This document shows positions 36,671-47,045 of a DNA stretch of 64,000 nt, one piece after another. The stretch comes from Sphingomonadales bacterium (GTDB lineage: Bacteria > Pseudomonadota > Alphaproteobacteria > Sphingomonadales > Sphingomonadaceae). Position 1 is the stretch's first letter; the number at the start of each line of letters is the position of its first letter. The DNA lies in contig JAIXYT010000004.1 of the NCBI GenBank assembly GCA_027490095.1, positions 1 through 64,000 of the forward strand, written 5' to 3'. A program made the position numbers and the translations under genes. Below the pieces are notes generated by a model. That model saw only the letters and a list, made by a program, of their open reading frames with translations. It was not told where the DNA came from and made no database searches.

Positions 36671-37846
36671 TCAGCGCCGCCCGCCGAACAACTGCCGCCC
36701 TGCGAGATCGAGCATTATTTCTTCGCTGCCCCCGCCGATCGCGTTGACCCGCACCTCGCGGTAGATGCGCTCCACCTTGCTGCCGCGCAGATAGCTCGCA
36801 CCCCCCAGCACTTGTGCTGCCTCGCGCGCGACGGCCTCCAGCGTGCGGGTCGCCTGCACCTTCAGCATCGCATAGCTCGCCGGCTCGCCTGTGCCGTTCT
36901 TGTGCTGGTGCGCCAGCAGGTCCACCCAGGCCTGGGTCGTCTCGATCTGGCGCACCAGGTCCGCCAGCTTGATGCGGATGGACTGGTGCGACATCAGCGA
37001 CTTGCCGAAGGTCTCCCGCTCCACCGCCCAGTCGACCGCTTCCTGCAGCGCCACCCGCGCCATCGCCATGCAGCCGTGCGCCATCCCCAGCCGCTCGGAA
37101 TTGAAGTTGCGCATGATGCCCAGAAAGCCGCCGTTTTCCGGCCCGATCAGATTCTCGGGCGGCACCTCGACATCCTGGAAATAGACCGCCGCAGTGTCCG
37201 AACAGTGCCAGCCCATCTTTTCCAGCCGGGTGCGGCTGACACCGGGCCGATCGGTCTCGATCAGCATCAGCGAGATGCCGCCCATGCCCGCCCCCCCGGT
37301 GCGAACCGCGACCGTCATATAGTCCGCCCGCATGGCGGACGTGATGAACATCTTGGAGCCGTTGACGACATAATGGTTGCCGCGCTTTTCGGCCTTTGTC
37401 TTCAGCGCCGCCACATCCGAGCCGCCCCCCGGCTCGGTGATCGCGAGGCTGATGATCTTGTCGCCCGCCAGCACTTGCGGCGCGATCCGGCGCTTCATCT
37501 CTTCGCTGCCCAGCGCCAGGATCGGCGGCAGGCCGATGCCGTGCGTCATCAGGCTGGCCCCCAGGCCGCCTGCGCCGGGCGCCGCCAGCTCCTCCGACTG
37601 GGCCATCGAATGGAACACGTCGAACCCGTCCGAGTGGCCGCCAAACTCCTCTGGGTAGCCCAGCCCCAGGATGCCGGCGGCAGCGGCCTTGCGGTGCAGC
37701 TCGCGCGGCAGCTCGCCGTCGCGCTCCCACTGGTCGATGTTGGGCTCCACCTCGCGCTGGACGAAGGTCCGCACGCTGTCGGCGACGGCCTGGTGGGTCT
37801 CGTCATAGAAGGGGCTCTTCGCCCGCCATTTTTCGAACAGCCGCAT
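36671..37846 (-). CDS. Acyl-CoA dehydrogenase
   Basis: MRLFEKWRAKSPFYDETHQAVADSVRTFVQREVEPNIDQWERDGELP...AITEPGGGSDVAALKTKAEKRGNHYVVNGSKMFITSAMRADYM...INAIGGGSEEIMLDLAGRQL-type ending. Confidence 0.95.
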   Translation of the reverse strand: MRLFEKWRAKSPFYDETHQAVADSVRTFVQREVEPNIDQWERDGELPRELHRKAAAAGILGLGYPEEFGGHSDGFDVFHSMAQSEELAAPGAGGLGASLMTHGIGLPPILALGSEEMKRRIAPQVLAGDKIISLAITEPGGGSDVAALKTKAEKRGNHYVVNGSKMFITSAMRADYMTVAVRTGGAGMGGISLMLIETDRPGVSRTRLEKMGWHCSDTAAVYFQDVEVPPENLIGPENGGFLGIMRNFNSERLGMAHGCMAMARVALQEAVDWAVERETFGKSLMSHQSIRIKLADLVRQIETTQAWVDLLAHQHKNGTGEPASYAMLKVQATRTLEAVAREAAQVLGGASYLRGSKVERIYREVRVNAIGGGSEEIMLDLAGRQLFGGRR

Positions 37847-37898
37847 TGAATTCTCCTCTGTCTCCACGCTAGCAAGGCGAAAGAGAGGGAATAAGCTG

Positions 37899-39962
37899 AT
37901 GAAAACTCTTGTGAGCCTGCTGCTGGCAGCCGCAATTCTGCCCACTGCGCAGGCCGCCGCCCAAACAAGACCGTTCCAGCCCGCCGACATCTACGACCTG
38001 TCCATGGTCACGTCGCCGCAGGTCTCGCCAGACGGCACGCGGGTGCTGTTCACCCGCACGGCCTTCGACCGCGGAACGGACCGGCGCACCGGCGAGCTGT
38101 GGCTTGCCCACCTCGATTCCGCCGGCCGCATCATAGACAAGCGTCTCCTCGTCGCCCGAGATGTCAGCCCCCGCGCCGCCGGCTGGTCGCCCGACGGAAG
38201 CCGGATCGCCTATGTCGCCCAGGCGCTCGGCAAGGCACAGATCCACGTGCTTGCGCTGGCGGACGGCGTCGGGCGCCCGCTCACCACGGGCGACCTGTCG
38301 CCGTCCCAGCCCACATGGTCGCCTGACGGCCGGCGCATCGCCTTCATCGGCCGGGTGGAGGCAAAGCCCGTCTCGATCCCGGGCATGCCGGAAAAGCCGA
38401 AGGGGGCCGACACGGCCGCCGACCCGAAGATCATCTCCGACCTCTTCTGGCGCGCCGATGGCGCCGGCGAACGCAAGCCGGGTGCCACCCACCTGTTCGT
38501 GGCCGACGCCGCCACCGGCACAGTCACGCAATTGACGGTCGGCGACACGGACAAGGTGAACGACGACGGCGGGCTCGACTGGACAAAGGACGGCCGCGCC
38601 CTCGTCGCCCCCTTCACCCCAGACCCCATCAAGGGCCCGCGCGAAATCGACCTCTATCTCTACGAGGCGCGGATCGGCGACGGCGGCAAGGTGTGGCCGC
38701 CCACCCGGCTCACCAGCCGCCCTGGCAGCGAATATCAGCCCGCCGTCTCTCCCGATGGCCGTACTATCGCCTTCCTCGGCAGCGTTGCCAGCAACCAGTT
38801 CTACGACATGCCGGAACTCTGGACGACCTCCACCACGCCCGAAGGCGAGGTGCGCCACCTGAGCAAGGCGCTGGACCGCCCTGTCGCGAGCGCCGAATGG
38901 GCAACGGACGGCAGCGGGCTCGACATTCTGTACCACGACGAAGGCACGCAGCGGATCGCCCGCATCGATGCCCGGACCGGGGCCACCAACATCCGGGTCC
39001 CCTCGGTCGGCGGAACCCGCCTCTACCTGCCGTCCGCCGGCGGCCAGGCCAGCTGCGTGAACGACGTCTGCGCCTTCACCACCCCGCTGACCGACCGCCC
39101 GGCGGGCCTGGGCATCGCGAAACTGGCCACCCAGTCCGACGCACTCGACTTCAACGCCCAGTGGGCCGCCACCCGGACCCCTTCGCGCATCGAGGAAATC
39201 ACCGCAGCCTCACGCGCCGACGGCAAGCGCGTGCAGGGCTGGATCGCCTTCCCGCCCGATTTCAATCCGGCCCGGCGCTACCCCGTCATCCTCGACATCC
39301 ACGGCGGCCCCAACACCGATTACGGCCCCTTCTTCTCGGTGACGCACAGCCTCTATGCCGCCGCCGGCTACATCGTGCTGTTCGCCAACCCGCGCGGCTC
39401 GATCGGCTATGGCAACGCCTTCGCCAACGCGATCACCAACGCCTATCCGGGCCAGGACCATGACGACCTGATGACGCTCGTCGATGCGCTTGCCGCGCGC
39501 CCCTACGCCGACGGCCGCAACCTGTTCATCGGCGGCGGCTCGGGCGGCGGCGTACTGACGCTGTGGGCGATCGGCAAGGAACCCGACAAGTTCCGCGGGG
39601 CGGTTGCACTGAGGCCGGTCGTCGACTGGACGGACCAGGCGACGACCTCCGACGGATCGGCCTTTTTCGCCAAGCACTGGATGGGGGCAATGCCCTGGGA
39701 CAAGCCGGATCTCTACTTCAGCCGCTCGCCCTTCAGCCTGACGGGCAGCATCAAGACGCCGACGCTGCTGATCACCGGCGAGAACGACTATCGCACCCCG
39801 ATCAGCCAGACAGAGCAGATGTTCGGGGCGCTGAAGCTGCGCGGCGTGGAGACGACGATGATCCGCCTGCCCGGCGCCGGGCACGGCATGGGCCGGCCGT
39901 CGCAATGGCTGCAGTCGATCCTGGCACCGATCGACTGGTTCAACCAGCGCAAGGCCAGATAG
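37899..39962 (+). CDS. S9 family peptidase (dipeptidyl aminopeptidase/acylaminoacyl peptidase type)
   Basis: Signal peptide MKTLVSLLLAAAILPTAQAAAQ; WD40-like TolB repeats (SPDGRRIAFIGR); IGGGSGGGVLTLWAIGKEPDKF nucleophile; GENDYRTPISQTEQ; GAGHGMGRP. Confidence 0.92.
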   Translation: MKTLVSLLLAAAILPTAQAAAQTRPFQPADIYDLSMVTSPQVSPDGTRVLFTRTAFDRGTDRRTGELWLAHLDSAGRIIDKRLLVARDVSPRAAGWSPDGSRIAYVAQALGKAQIHVLALADGVGRPLTTGDLSPSQPTWSPDGRRIAFIGRVEAKPVSIPGMPEKPKGADTAADPKIISDLFWRADGAGERKPGATHLFVADAATGTVTQLTVGDTDKVNDDGGLDWTKDGRALVAPFTPDPIKGPREIDLYLYEARIGDGGKVWPPTRLTSRPGSEYQPAVSPDGRTIAFLGSVASNQFYDMPELWTTSTTPEGEVRHLSKALDRPVASAEWATDGSGLDILYHDEGTQRIARIDARTGATNIRVPSVGGTRLYLPSAGGQASCVNDVCAFTTPLTDRPAGLGIAKLATQSDALDFNAQWAATRTPSRIEEITAASRADGKRVQGWIAFPPDFNPARRYPVILDIHGGPNTDYGPFFSVTHSLYAAAGYIVLFANPRGSIGYGNAFANAITNAYPGQDHDDLMTLVDALAARPYADGRNLFIGGGSGGGVLTLWAIGKEPDKFRGAVALRPVVDWTDQATTSDGSAFFAKHWMGAMPWDKPDLYFSRSPFSLTGSIKTPTLLITGENDYRTPISQTEQMFGALKLRGVETTMIRLPGAGHGMGRPSQWLQSILAPIDWFNQRKAR

Positions 39963-40037
39963 GCCCCGCCGACGCAGCCGCTGCCGCAGATCGGGCCGCA
40001 GCCGACGCGCCCGCATCGACCGCGCGGGCCTCAGTCG

Positions 40038-40526
40038 CTAGAGGTCGCTCACCGCGATCATGAGCCACTGATCGGTCCCGTTGGAGACGAAGGTGGCCAT
40101 TTCGTTCCGGTCGAGGTTGATGGCGGATTGGCCCTCGACCAGATCGGTGGGAACGGCGACCACCACGCCCACCTCGGTCGAACGCGGCGGACCGCCCCCG
40201 GGGGCAGGTCGCGGAACGGCATTGCGGATCGTTATCACCCGCCCGGCGCCCGCAACCGCTGCTCGCGGCAGGGTGATCACGACAGGGGCGGTCACGATCA
40301 CGACGTCGGAAGTTGGGGCAACCTGCAGGCTGCGGGTCGCGGTCTCGACGACAAGGCGGGTCGGGCCTGACGCCGCTGGCCCTGGCGGGCCGGGCGGGCC
40401 GGCCGGGCCGGGTGGGCCCGCAACCCCGGGAGCGCCGGTGGAAACGCAAGCCGATAGTGCAAGGCACAGGGCTGCACAGGTAGCCGCTTGCAGTCCGGAT
40501 CCGAATCTCTGTCCTGCCCTGCGCAT
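40038..40526 (-). CDS. Putative lipoprotein with short collagen-like Gly-X-Y segment
   Basis: Lipobox CLALSACVSTG; GAPGVAGPPGPAGPPGPPGPAASGP; C-terminal beta-rich part ending INLDRNEMATFVSNGTDQWLMIAVSDL. Confidence 0.72.
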   Translation of the reverse strand: MRRAGQRFGSGLQAATCAALCLALSACVSTGAPGVAGPPGPAGPPGPPGPAASGPTRLVVETATRSLQVAPTSDVVIVTAPVVITLPRAAVAGAGRVITIRNAVPRPAPGGGPPRSTEVGVVVAVPTDLVEGQSAINLDRNEMATFVSNGTDQWLMIAVSDL

Positions 40527-40553
40527 CGACGTCCTCCCTGTCGGAGCGGCTCT

Positions 40554-41015
40554 TCAGCCGCCAGCGGCAGCTTCCACCTTTGCGCCATCGCCTGCAATGG
40601 AAACCACGGTCGCAGCAACCGAACTTCTGGGTCGGAAATGCCCGTCGACCTGGCTGCCCTGCTCTATGGTGAGGCTTTCGTAGGTCACGTCGCCGGTAAT
40701 GCGGGCGCTGGCCTGGATCACCAGTTCCCGCACGGAAACGGAACCCACGACGGTTCCGGCCAGCCTGGCCACTTCAGCCGAAACGGCCCCTGAGATCACG
40801 CTGTCGCGCCCCTGGACGAGGCTCGCGCAGCTGATGTCGCCCTCGACCCGGCCATCCAGGTGCAGATCCACGCTTGCGGCGATGTTGCCTGTCACCACCA
40901 CGTCCGCGCCCAGCACGGAAAAGGTGGACTGGGTGCCGCCCCTAGCTGGCGCGGACATCGCTGTACTGCCCGCTCCGGACCCTTGTGTCGGTGTCTGCCT
41001 TGACTTCGAGAACAT
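40554..41015 (-). CDS. Bactofilin family protein
   Basis: MFSKSRQTP...STFSVLGADVVVTGNIAASVDLHLDGRVEGDISCASLVQGRDSVISGAVSAEVARLAGTVVGSVSVRELVIQASARITGDVTYESLTIEQGSQVDGHFRP; right-handed beta-helix repeat pattern. Confidence 0.93.
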   Translation of the reverse strand: MFSKSRQTPTQGSGAGSTAMSAPARGGTQSTFSVLGADVVVTGNIAASVDLHLDGRVEGDISCASLVQGRDSVISGAVSAEVARLAGTVVGSVSVRELVIQASARITGDVTYESLTIEQGSQVDGHFRPRSSVAATVVSIAGDGAKVEAAAGG

Positions 41016-42177
41016 GGGGCTGTGCCTCCAGGAAGCGGCGCGGGTTGACGGGCGTGCCGCCCACCCGGACCTCGAAATGCAGGTGCGTTCCGGTCGAGCG
41101 CCCTGTCGAACCCATCCGTCCGATCTGTTCGCCGGATTCGACCTTGCTGCCGACCCGGGCGGTGAAGCCCGACAGGTGCGCATAGCGGGTTTCGATGCCA
41201 TGGCCATGATCCACCTCGATCACATTGCCATAGCCGTTCTTGACGCCGGCAAAGATCACGCGGCCGGCGGCGGCTGCGCGGATCGGGCTGCCATGGGCGC
41301 CCGTGAAGTCGAGGCCGGCGTGCAGTGCGCGCTGGCCGTTGAACGGATCGAACCGATAGCCGAAGCCGCTCGAAAGCTCCATCCGCTCGGCCGGCAGGGC
41401 CGAAGGCACTGCGTCCAGCAGGCTTTCGAGCTGGCTCATCCGGTCCAGCTTCAGCGCCAGTTGCCGGATTGCCGGATCGGCCGAATTCGCCGCGCGCCGG
41501 CCGGGCCAGGGAATGAAGGGGCCGCCGCGCGCCGACACCGGGGAGGGGCGGATTCCCACCTGCTTCAGCACCCCCTCCACCTCGGCGGAGCGCTGTTCGA
41601 CAAGGCCGCCGATTTCGGCAATCATCGAGTCCTGCCGCAATGCGGCCGCCTGGAGCCTTGCCACCTGGTTGCCGCCGGGGGCGGCGGCGGGCACGAAGGC
41701 CGCTGCCGGCTGGGCGGTCGCCGTCTGCGGCGCGGGCGCCTGAACCGCCTCTTTCGGCAGTTCGCCGAAATGGGCGCCGACCAGTGCCTCCAGCTGGTCC
41801 TGCCGTGTGTCGATGGTCCGGGCGATCTCCTCGACCGTGCGCTTTTCGGCTGCAACCCGCGCTTCGGCCAGCGCGATCGCCGCTGCCCGCTCCGCCACGT
41901 CGCGGTTCTGCCAGCTGGTCCAGGCCTGCCAGCCCAGAAGCCCCGCCGTCCCCAGCGCCCAAGCGCCAACGACACTCAGCGCAAGGGACGCCGCACGGCG
42001 CTGCGCGCGCGCCGACAGGTGCAGGAACCGGACGTCTCCGCCGGTGCGCACGTAAATCTCATGATCCCGAAACAATGCGTTCCAGGTGCCGGAAAGGCTT
42101 TTCCGACGATCGGCTTCTGGCACTGAGGTGCGACCCCCATCCGGTTGCGGCAGACGCCCGTTGGGAGCTGGCTGCAC
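40942..42177 (-). CDS. M23 family metallopeptidase (membrane-anchored peptidoglycan endopeptidase)
   Basis: SSGFGYRFDPFNGQRALHAGLDFTGAHGSPIRAAAAGRVIFAGVKNGYGNVIEVDHGHGIETRYAHLS...GSTGRSTGTHLHFEVRVGG; LytM motifs, N-terminal TM and coiled coil. Confidence 0.95.
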   Translation of the reverse strand: MQPAPNGRLPQPDGGRTSVPEADRRKSLSGTWNALFRDHEIYVRTGGDVRFLHLSARAQRRAASLALSVVGAWALGTAGLLGWQAWTSWQNRDVAERAAAIALAEARVAAEKRTVEEIARTIDTRQDQLEALVGAHFGELPKEAVQAPAPQTATAQPAAAFVPAAAPGGNQVARLQAAALRQDSMIAEIGGLVEQRSAEVEGVLKQVGIRPSPVSARGGPFIPWPGRRAANSADPAIRQLALKLDRMSQLESLLDAVPSALPAERMELSSGFGYRFDPFNGQRALHAGLDFTGAHGSPIRAAAAGRVIFAGVKNGYGNVIEVDHGHGIETRYAHLSGFTARVGSKVESGEQIGRMGSTGRSTGTHLHFEVRVGGTPVNPRRFLEAQPHVLEVKADTDTRVRSGQYSDVRAS

Positions 42178-42342
42178 GGCTATGCGAAACGTTAACGCAA
42201 GCCGCCTAGCAGCCCCGGCGTGGGAGTCCGATTCAAGGCAGGGGCCGGGCGTGATGACCCGAAATGGAATCGCGACGGAACGTGCACGGGGTGTGCAAAC
42301 TTGTCGCAGGTTCGTCGCAAACGGCCGTGCCGGGCCCGAGTC

Positions 42343-42882
42343 TCAGGCCTTCAGGCGCTTGCCATATGTCTGCATGAACTTGCGGACCTTCGGGCTGACG
42401 ACGGCCGTGCAATAGGGATTTCGGTCTCCAACGCGGTCGAAATACTCCTGATGCTCGTCCTCGGCCACATACCAGGGGGCGGCCGGCTCGATCGTCGTCA
42501 CGATGGGCGCCGGCCAGTCGGCCTGCGCGCGTGCGATGGCAGCCTTGGCTTCGGCCTCCTGGGCCGGCGTCTGGGGGAAGATGGCGGACCGGTACTGTGG
42601 CCCGACGTCATTGCCCTGCCGGTTCAGTTGAGTCGGGTCATGCGTGGCCAGGAAGATGTCCAGCAGATCGGCATAGGGGATGACGGCCGGATCGAAGACG
42701 ATCTTCACCGCCTCGGCATGGCCGGTGTCACCGCCGCAGACCTGCCTGTAGCTGGGGTTCGGCACATGCCCGCCCGTATAGCCGCTCTCCACGCTGTCCA
42801 CGCCGCGCAGCCGGTCGAAGATCGCTTCGGTGCACCAGAAGCACCCGCCTGCGAACACAGCAATGTCCCGTTCGTCAGCCAT
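42343..42882 (-). CDS. msrA: Peptide-methionine (S)-S-oxide reductase MsrA
   Basis: AVFAGGCFWCTEAIFDRLRGVDSVESGYTGGHVPNPSYRQVCGGDTGHAEAVKIVFDP. Confidence 0.98.
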   Translation of the reverse strand: MADERDIAVFAGGCFWCTEAIFDRLRGVDSVESGYTGGHVPNPSYRQVCGGDTGHAEAVKIVFDPAVIPYADLLDIFLATHDPTQLNRQGNDVGPQYRSAIFPQTPAQEAEAKAAIARAQADWPAPIVTTIEPAAPWYVAEDEHQEYFDRVGDRNPYCTAVVSPKVRKFMQTYGKRLKA

Positions 42883-42924
42883 TCCGGTCCCATCCAGATC
42901 CAGCCCCCGTGGGAGCCAATTGCA

Positions 42925-44535
42925 TCATTCGGCTGCGAGCCGATCGTCTATCGGCGGTTGCCAGGTCAGGATGGGCTGGCGCGCGGCACGTGTTTCATCC
43001 AGCCGGCTGCGCGGCGCGAAGTGCGGCGCGGTTGCAAAGCGCGCTGTTTCGCCGCTGCGGGCCGCGGTCGCCAGGGTCCGCATCGCACCGATGAACTGGT
43101 CCAGCCGCTGCCGGCTTTCGGTCTCGGTCGGCTCGATCAGCATCGCGCCATGCACCACCAGCGGGAAGTACATGGTCATCGGGTGGAAGCCCTCGTCGAT
43201 CAACGCCTTGGCGACATCCAGCGTGGTGAGGCCGGTGTCCTTCAGGAACCCGTCGTCGAACAGCGCCTCGTGCATGCAGGGGCCCGACTTCGCGAACGGG
43301 GCCGTCATCACGTCCTCGAGGCTGCGCAGGATGTAGTTGGCATTGAGCACGGCATCCTCGGCCACCTGCCGAAGACCGTCGGCGCCATGGCTCATGATGT
43401 AGGAAAGCGCGCGGACGAACATGCCCATCTGCCCATGGAACGCCGCCAGCCGCCCGAAGCTCTGCCCATGGTCCTCGGCAGAGGCGGTTTCCTCCTCGAT
43501 CAGGTGGTATCGGACCCCATTGCTGCCGCGAATTCCGGGCGCGGCAGGCTCCTCGACCACGAACGGCAGTGGGGCGAAGGGCGCCAGCGCCTGCGAGAAC
43601 ACCACCGGCCCCGAACCGGGCCCGCCGCCGCCGTGCGGGGTGCTGAACGTCTTGTGCAGGTTGATGTGCATCGCGTCGACGCCGAGGTCGCCGGGGCGCA
43701 CCCGGCCGACGATGGCATTGAAGTTGGCGCCGTCGCAATAGACATAGGCCCCGGCTGCGTGCACCGCGTCCGAGATCCTCTTGAGGTCCGGATCGAACAG
43801 GCCGCAGGTGTTCGGGTTGGTGATCATCACGGCGGCAACATCCGGCCCCAGCCGCGCAAGCAGCGCGTCGGTGTCGACCCGCCCCCGGGCGTCTGCGGGA
43901 ATGTCCTCCACCGCATAGCCGCAGAAGGCAGCCGTCGCGGGGTTGGTGCCGTGCGCGGATTCCGGCACCAGCACCACCTTGCGCGCATCGCCCCGGGCCT
44001 CGTGGGCCGCCCGGATCGCCAGCATCCCGCACAGCTCGCCATGGGCTCCGGCCTTCGGCGTCATCGCGACCGCGGGCATGTTGGTCAGCTTCATCAGCCA
44101 CCCGGCCAGCCGGTGGATCAGCTCCAGCGCGCCCTGCACGGTATCCTGCGGCTGCAGCGGGTGCACATCGCCGAAGCCCGGCAGGCGCGCCATCTTCTCG
44201 TTGAGGCGCGGATTGTGCTTCATGGTGCAGCTGCCCAGCGGGAACAGCCCCAGATCGATCCCGTAATTCTGCCGCGAGAGCCTGGTGAAGTGGCGGACGG
44301 TCTCGCCCTCCGACAGCCCTGGAAGCCCGATTGCGCCCTTGCGCTCGAGGCCCGACAGCCGCGACCGGTGCGCCGGCACCGGCTCGAGATCGACGCCCGT
44401 CACCTGCGGAGACCCGCTTTCGAAGATCAGCGGCTCCTCCAGCATCAGGGCGCGGTTGCCCGTGAAGGTGGGGGCAAGGTGCACCGGCACCTCGCCTGTG
44501 GGAGACGACGGACGGCCCTGGTTCATCATGCTCAT
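42925..44535 (-). CDS. gcvPB: Glycine dehydrogenase (aminomethyl-transferring) subunit GcvPB
   Basis: Start [47 protein letters not shown]...[23 protein letters not shown]-lysine motif. The track ORF is over-extended. Confidence 0.97.
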   Translation of the reverse strand: MSMMNQGRPSSPTGEVPVHLAPTFTGNRALMLEEPLIFESGSPQVTGVDLEPVPAHRSRLSGLERKGAIGLPGLSEGETVRHFTRLSRQNYGIDLGLFPLGSCTMKHNPRLNEKMARLPGFGDVHPLQPQDTVQGALELIHRLAGWLMKLTNMPAVAMTPKAGAHGELCGMLAIRAAHEARGDARKVVLVPESAHGTNPATAAFCGYAVEDIPADARGRVDTDALLARLGPDVAAVMITNPNTCGLFDPDLKRISDAVHAAGAYVYCDGANFNAIVGRVRPGDLGVDAMHINLHKTFSTPHGGGGPGSGPVVFSQALAPFAPLPFVVEEPAAPGIRGSNGVRYHLIEEETASAEDHGQSFGRLAAFHGQMGMFVRALSYIMSHGADGLRQVAEDAVLNANYILRSLEDVMTAPFAKSGPCMHEALFDDGFLKDTGLTTLDVAKALIDEGFHPMTMYFPLVVHGAMLIEPTETESRQRLDQFIGAMRTLATAARSGETARFATAPHFAPRSRLDETRAARQPILTWQPPIDDRLAAE

Positions 44536-45899
44536 TGGGACACCACCTCGGTCAGCGCGCGCACCAGCGCATCGATATCGGACGGGGAAACGGTCTCGGT
44601 CACCGCGATCAGGAGGACATTGTCCAGGCCTGCGCCCGGCCACAGCCGGGCAGCGCCAACGCCGCCCAGCACGCCCATTTCGGCCATGTCGCGCACGGCC
44701 TGGCGGGCCGGCACCGGCAATTCGACCGCAAACTCGTTGAAGAAGCGCTCCGTCAGCAGCTTCACGCCCGGGATGGCGGCCACCCGGTCGGCCACCTCGC
44801 AGGCACGGGCATGGTTCAGCTCGGCGAGGTGCCGCAGCCCCTTCTCGCCAAGCAGGGTCATGTGGATGGTGAAGGCCAGGCTCATCAGCCCGGAGTTGGT
44901 GCAGATATTGCTCGTCGCCTTCTCGCGGCGGATATGCTGTTCGCGCGTGCTCAGAGTCAGCACGAAGCCGCGCCGCCCATCCGCATCGACCGTCTCGCCG
45001 CACAGCCGCCCCGGCATCTGCCGCACATGCTTGGCATTGCAGGCGAACAGGCCAAGGTGCGGGCCGCCGAACTGCAGCCCGACGCCAAGCGACTGGCCTT
45101 CGCCCACCACAATGTCTGCGCCCATCTCGCCGGGGGATTTCAGCGCCCCGAGGGAGACGACCTCCGTCACCACCACGATCAGCAGCGCACCCTTCGCATG
45201 GACGGCCGCAGCCAGCTCCGTCAGGTCGGCGACATGGCCGAAGCTGTCCGGGTTCTGCACGACAACCGCCGAGGTGTCGCCGTCCATCCGGCCGATGATC
45301 TCGTCGAAGTCGGCGGTGGCTGGCGCGCGACCGAGCGTCGGCACGCCCGTGACAAGCTTGTCGCCTGTGAAGCGGCAGAGCGTCTGCGTCGCCTTCACAT
45401 AGTGCGGGTGGACACCAGCCGAGATCAGCGTGGTGCCGCGCCGGGTGATGCGCCGGGCCATGAACACGGCCTCGGTCAATGCGGTCGAACCATCATACAT
45501 CGAGGCATTGGCCACATCCATTCCGGTCAACTGCGCGACCTGGGTCTGGAACTCGAACAGATACTGCAGTGTACCCTGCGCGATTTCCGGCTGGTAGGGT
45601 GTGTAGCTGGTCAGGAACTCGCCACGCTGGATGAGGTGATCGACACTGGCCGGCACATGGTGGCGATAGGCGCCGGCACCGATGAAGAAGGGGTGCTCTC
45701 CGGCCGCCATGTTGCGCTTGGCCATCCGGGTCAGCTCGCGCTCCACCAGCATTTCGGGCTGGTGGAAGGCAAGGCCCTCGATCGGGCCTGAAAGTCGTGC
45801 CTCGGCGGGCACGTCGACGAACAGGTCGTCGATCGAGGACACGCCGATCTTCGCAAGCATCGCCTGCCGGTCGTCCGGCGTCAGGGGAAGGTACCGCAC
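44532..45899 (-). CDS. gcvPA: Glycine dehydrogenase (aminomethyl-transferring) subunit GcvPA
   Basis: Likely GTG start at 45899 ([31 protein letters not shown]); [45 protein letters not shown]. Confidence 0.96.
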   Translation of the reverse strand: MRYLPLTPDDRQAMLAKIGVSSIDDLFVDVPAEARLSGPIEGLAFHQPEMLVERELTRMAKRNMAAGEHPFFIGAGAYRHHVPASVDHLIQRGEFLTSYTPYQPEIAQGTLQYLFEFQTQVAQLTGMDVANASMYDGSTALTEAVFMARRITRRGTTLISAGVHPHYVKATQTLCRFTGDKLVTGVPTLGRAPATADFDEIIGRMDGDTSAVVVQNPDSFGHVADLTELAAAVHAKGALLIVVVTEVVSLGALKSPGEMGADIVVGEGQSLGVGLQFGGPHLGLFACNAKHVRQMPGRLCGETVDADGRRGFVLTLSTREQHIRREKATSNICTNSGLMSLAFTIHMTLLGEKGLRHLAELNHARACEVADRVAAIPGVKLLTERFFNEFAVELPVPARQAVRDMAEMGVLGGVGAARLWPGAGLDNVLLIAVTETVSPSDIDALVRALTEVVSQ

Positions 45900-45909
45900 G
45901 TCTCTCTCC

Positions 45910-46659
45910 TCAATCGGGTTTTCGGGCCTGCCAGCGCAGGCGAACATAATCGGCGCTCCAGTTGCCGGCAGCATCGCGCAGCTGGGGCGCCAGCAGGGCT
46001 TCCACCGCGTCCACCACCTTCGCCCGGGCATCCTCGGGGACTCCGGCCTCGTCGAGGAAACCGGCGCGGAACGTCTTCAGCCAGCCGCGGATTCCGGTCG
46101 GAAGCGGGGTTGGGCGCGGGATGATCCAAGCCTCGATGTCGGTGAAGCCCGCCGCCGCGTGGATCTCGGTGAAGGCCTCGGCCGTCTGGTAGGTCTGCCC
46201 CCCACCGCTGTCGGGGCTGAACCCATGCGCCTGCAGCACCGCCCGCAGCGCGGTGCGGATCGCGGCGATGTTGCCGAACCCGCCGCATTCGCCAACATAG
46301 CGCCCGCCCGGCTTCAGCGCCCGGAACACGCCTTCGGCCACGGCCCGCTGGTCCGGCATCCAGTGCAGCGTCGCATTGCTGAACACGGCATCGAAACGGT
46401 CAACGTAGAACAGCGCCTGGCCATCGCCCTGCTCGACCACCAGCCCCAGGGCCCGGGCCGCCGCCAGCATGCTTTCGGATGCGTCGAGGCCAATCACCTC
46501 GGCCCCTGCTTCGGCGATGCGCTTCGTCAGCACTCCGTCGCCGCAACCCAGGTCCAGGATCGCCTCTCCGGGCTGCGGGCACAGCAGCTCCAGCGCGGCA
46601 TTGCCCAGCGCCGGCACGAAGCCGGCGTTGGCCGCATAATCCCGGGGGTTCCAGCCCAT
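45910..46659 (-). CDS. Class I SAM-dependent methyltransferase (trans-aconitate methyltransferase-like)
   Basis: [53 protein letters not shown]...[36 protein letters not shown]. Confidence 0.9.
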   Translation of the reverse strand: MGWNPRDYAANAGFVPALGNAALELLCPQPGEAILDLGCGDGVLTKRIAEAGAEVIGLDASESMLAAARALGLVVEQGDGQALFYVDRFDAVFSNATLHWMPDQRAVAEGVFRALKPGGRYVGECGGFGNIAAIRTALRAVLQAHGFSPDSGGGQTYQTAEAFTEIHAAAGFTDIEAWIIPRPTPLPTGIRGWLKTFRAGFLDEAGVPEDARAKVVDAVEALLAPQLRDAAGNWSADYVRLRWQARKPD

Positions 46660-46664
46660 GGGGC

Positions 46665-47033
46665 TTACAGGCTGGCGACGAACGCCTTGTAGGCGCCCTC
46701 GTCCATCAGCCCGTCAAGCTCGGCAGGATTCGACAGCCTCAACCGGAAGAACCACCCCTCGCCCTCAGGCGCCGTGTTCACCAGATCCGGCGTGTCGGCG
46801 AGTGCGCCGTTCGCTTCCGTGACCGTGCCCGAAACGGGGGCATAGACCTCGCTCGCGGCCTTCACGCTCTCGACGACGGCGGCTTCCTTGCCGGCCACGA
46901 CCGCCCGGCCGGCCTCGGGAAGCTCGACGAACACGACGTCGCCCAGTTGCCCCTGCGCATAGTCGGTGATGCCGACAGTCGCGGACGTGCCGTCGACGTC
47001 GATCCATTCATGGTCCTTGGTGAAATAGCGCAT
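46665..47033 (-). CDS. gcvH: Glycine cleavage system H protein
   Basis: [69 protein letters not shown]; lipoyl-lysine [12 protein letters not shown]. Confidence 0.98.
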   Translation of the reverse strand: MRYFTKDHEWIDVDGTSATVGITDYAQGQLGDVVFVELPEAGRAVVAGKEAAVVESVKAASEVYAPVSGTVTEANGALADTPDLVNTAPEGEGWFFRLRLSNPAELDGLMDEGAYKAFVASL

Positions 47034-47045
47034 CGGACTTCCCCT

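Noticed and set aside
42180-42205. CtrA-like half site (cgttaacg) upstream of the M23 peptidase
   Set aside because: Only one TTAA half-site; no second half at the N7 spacing, so unsupported
42220-45402. 1060-aa '+' ORF
   Set aside because: Antisense to msrA/gcvPB/gcvPA, which have unmistakable motifs on the minus strand
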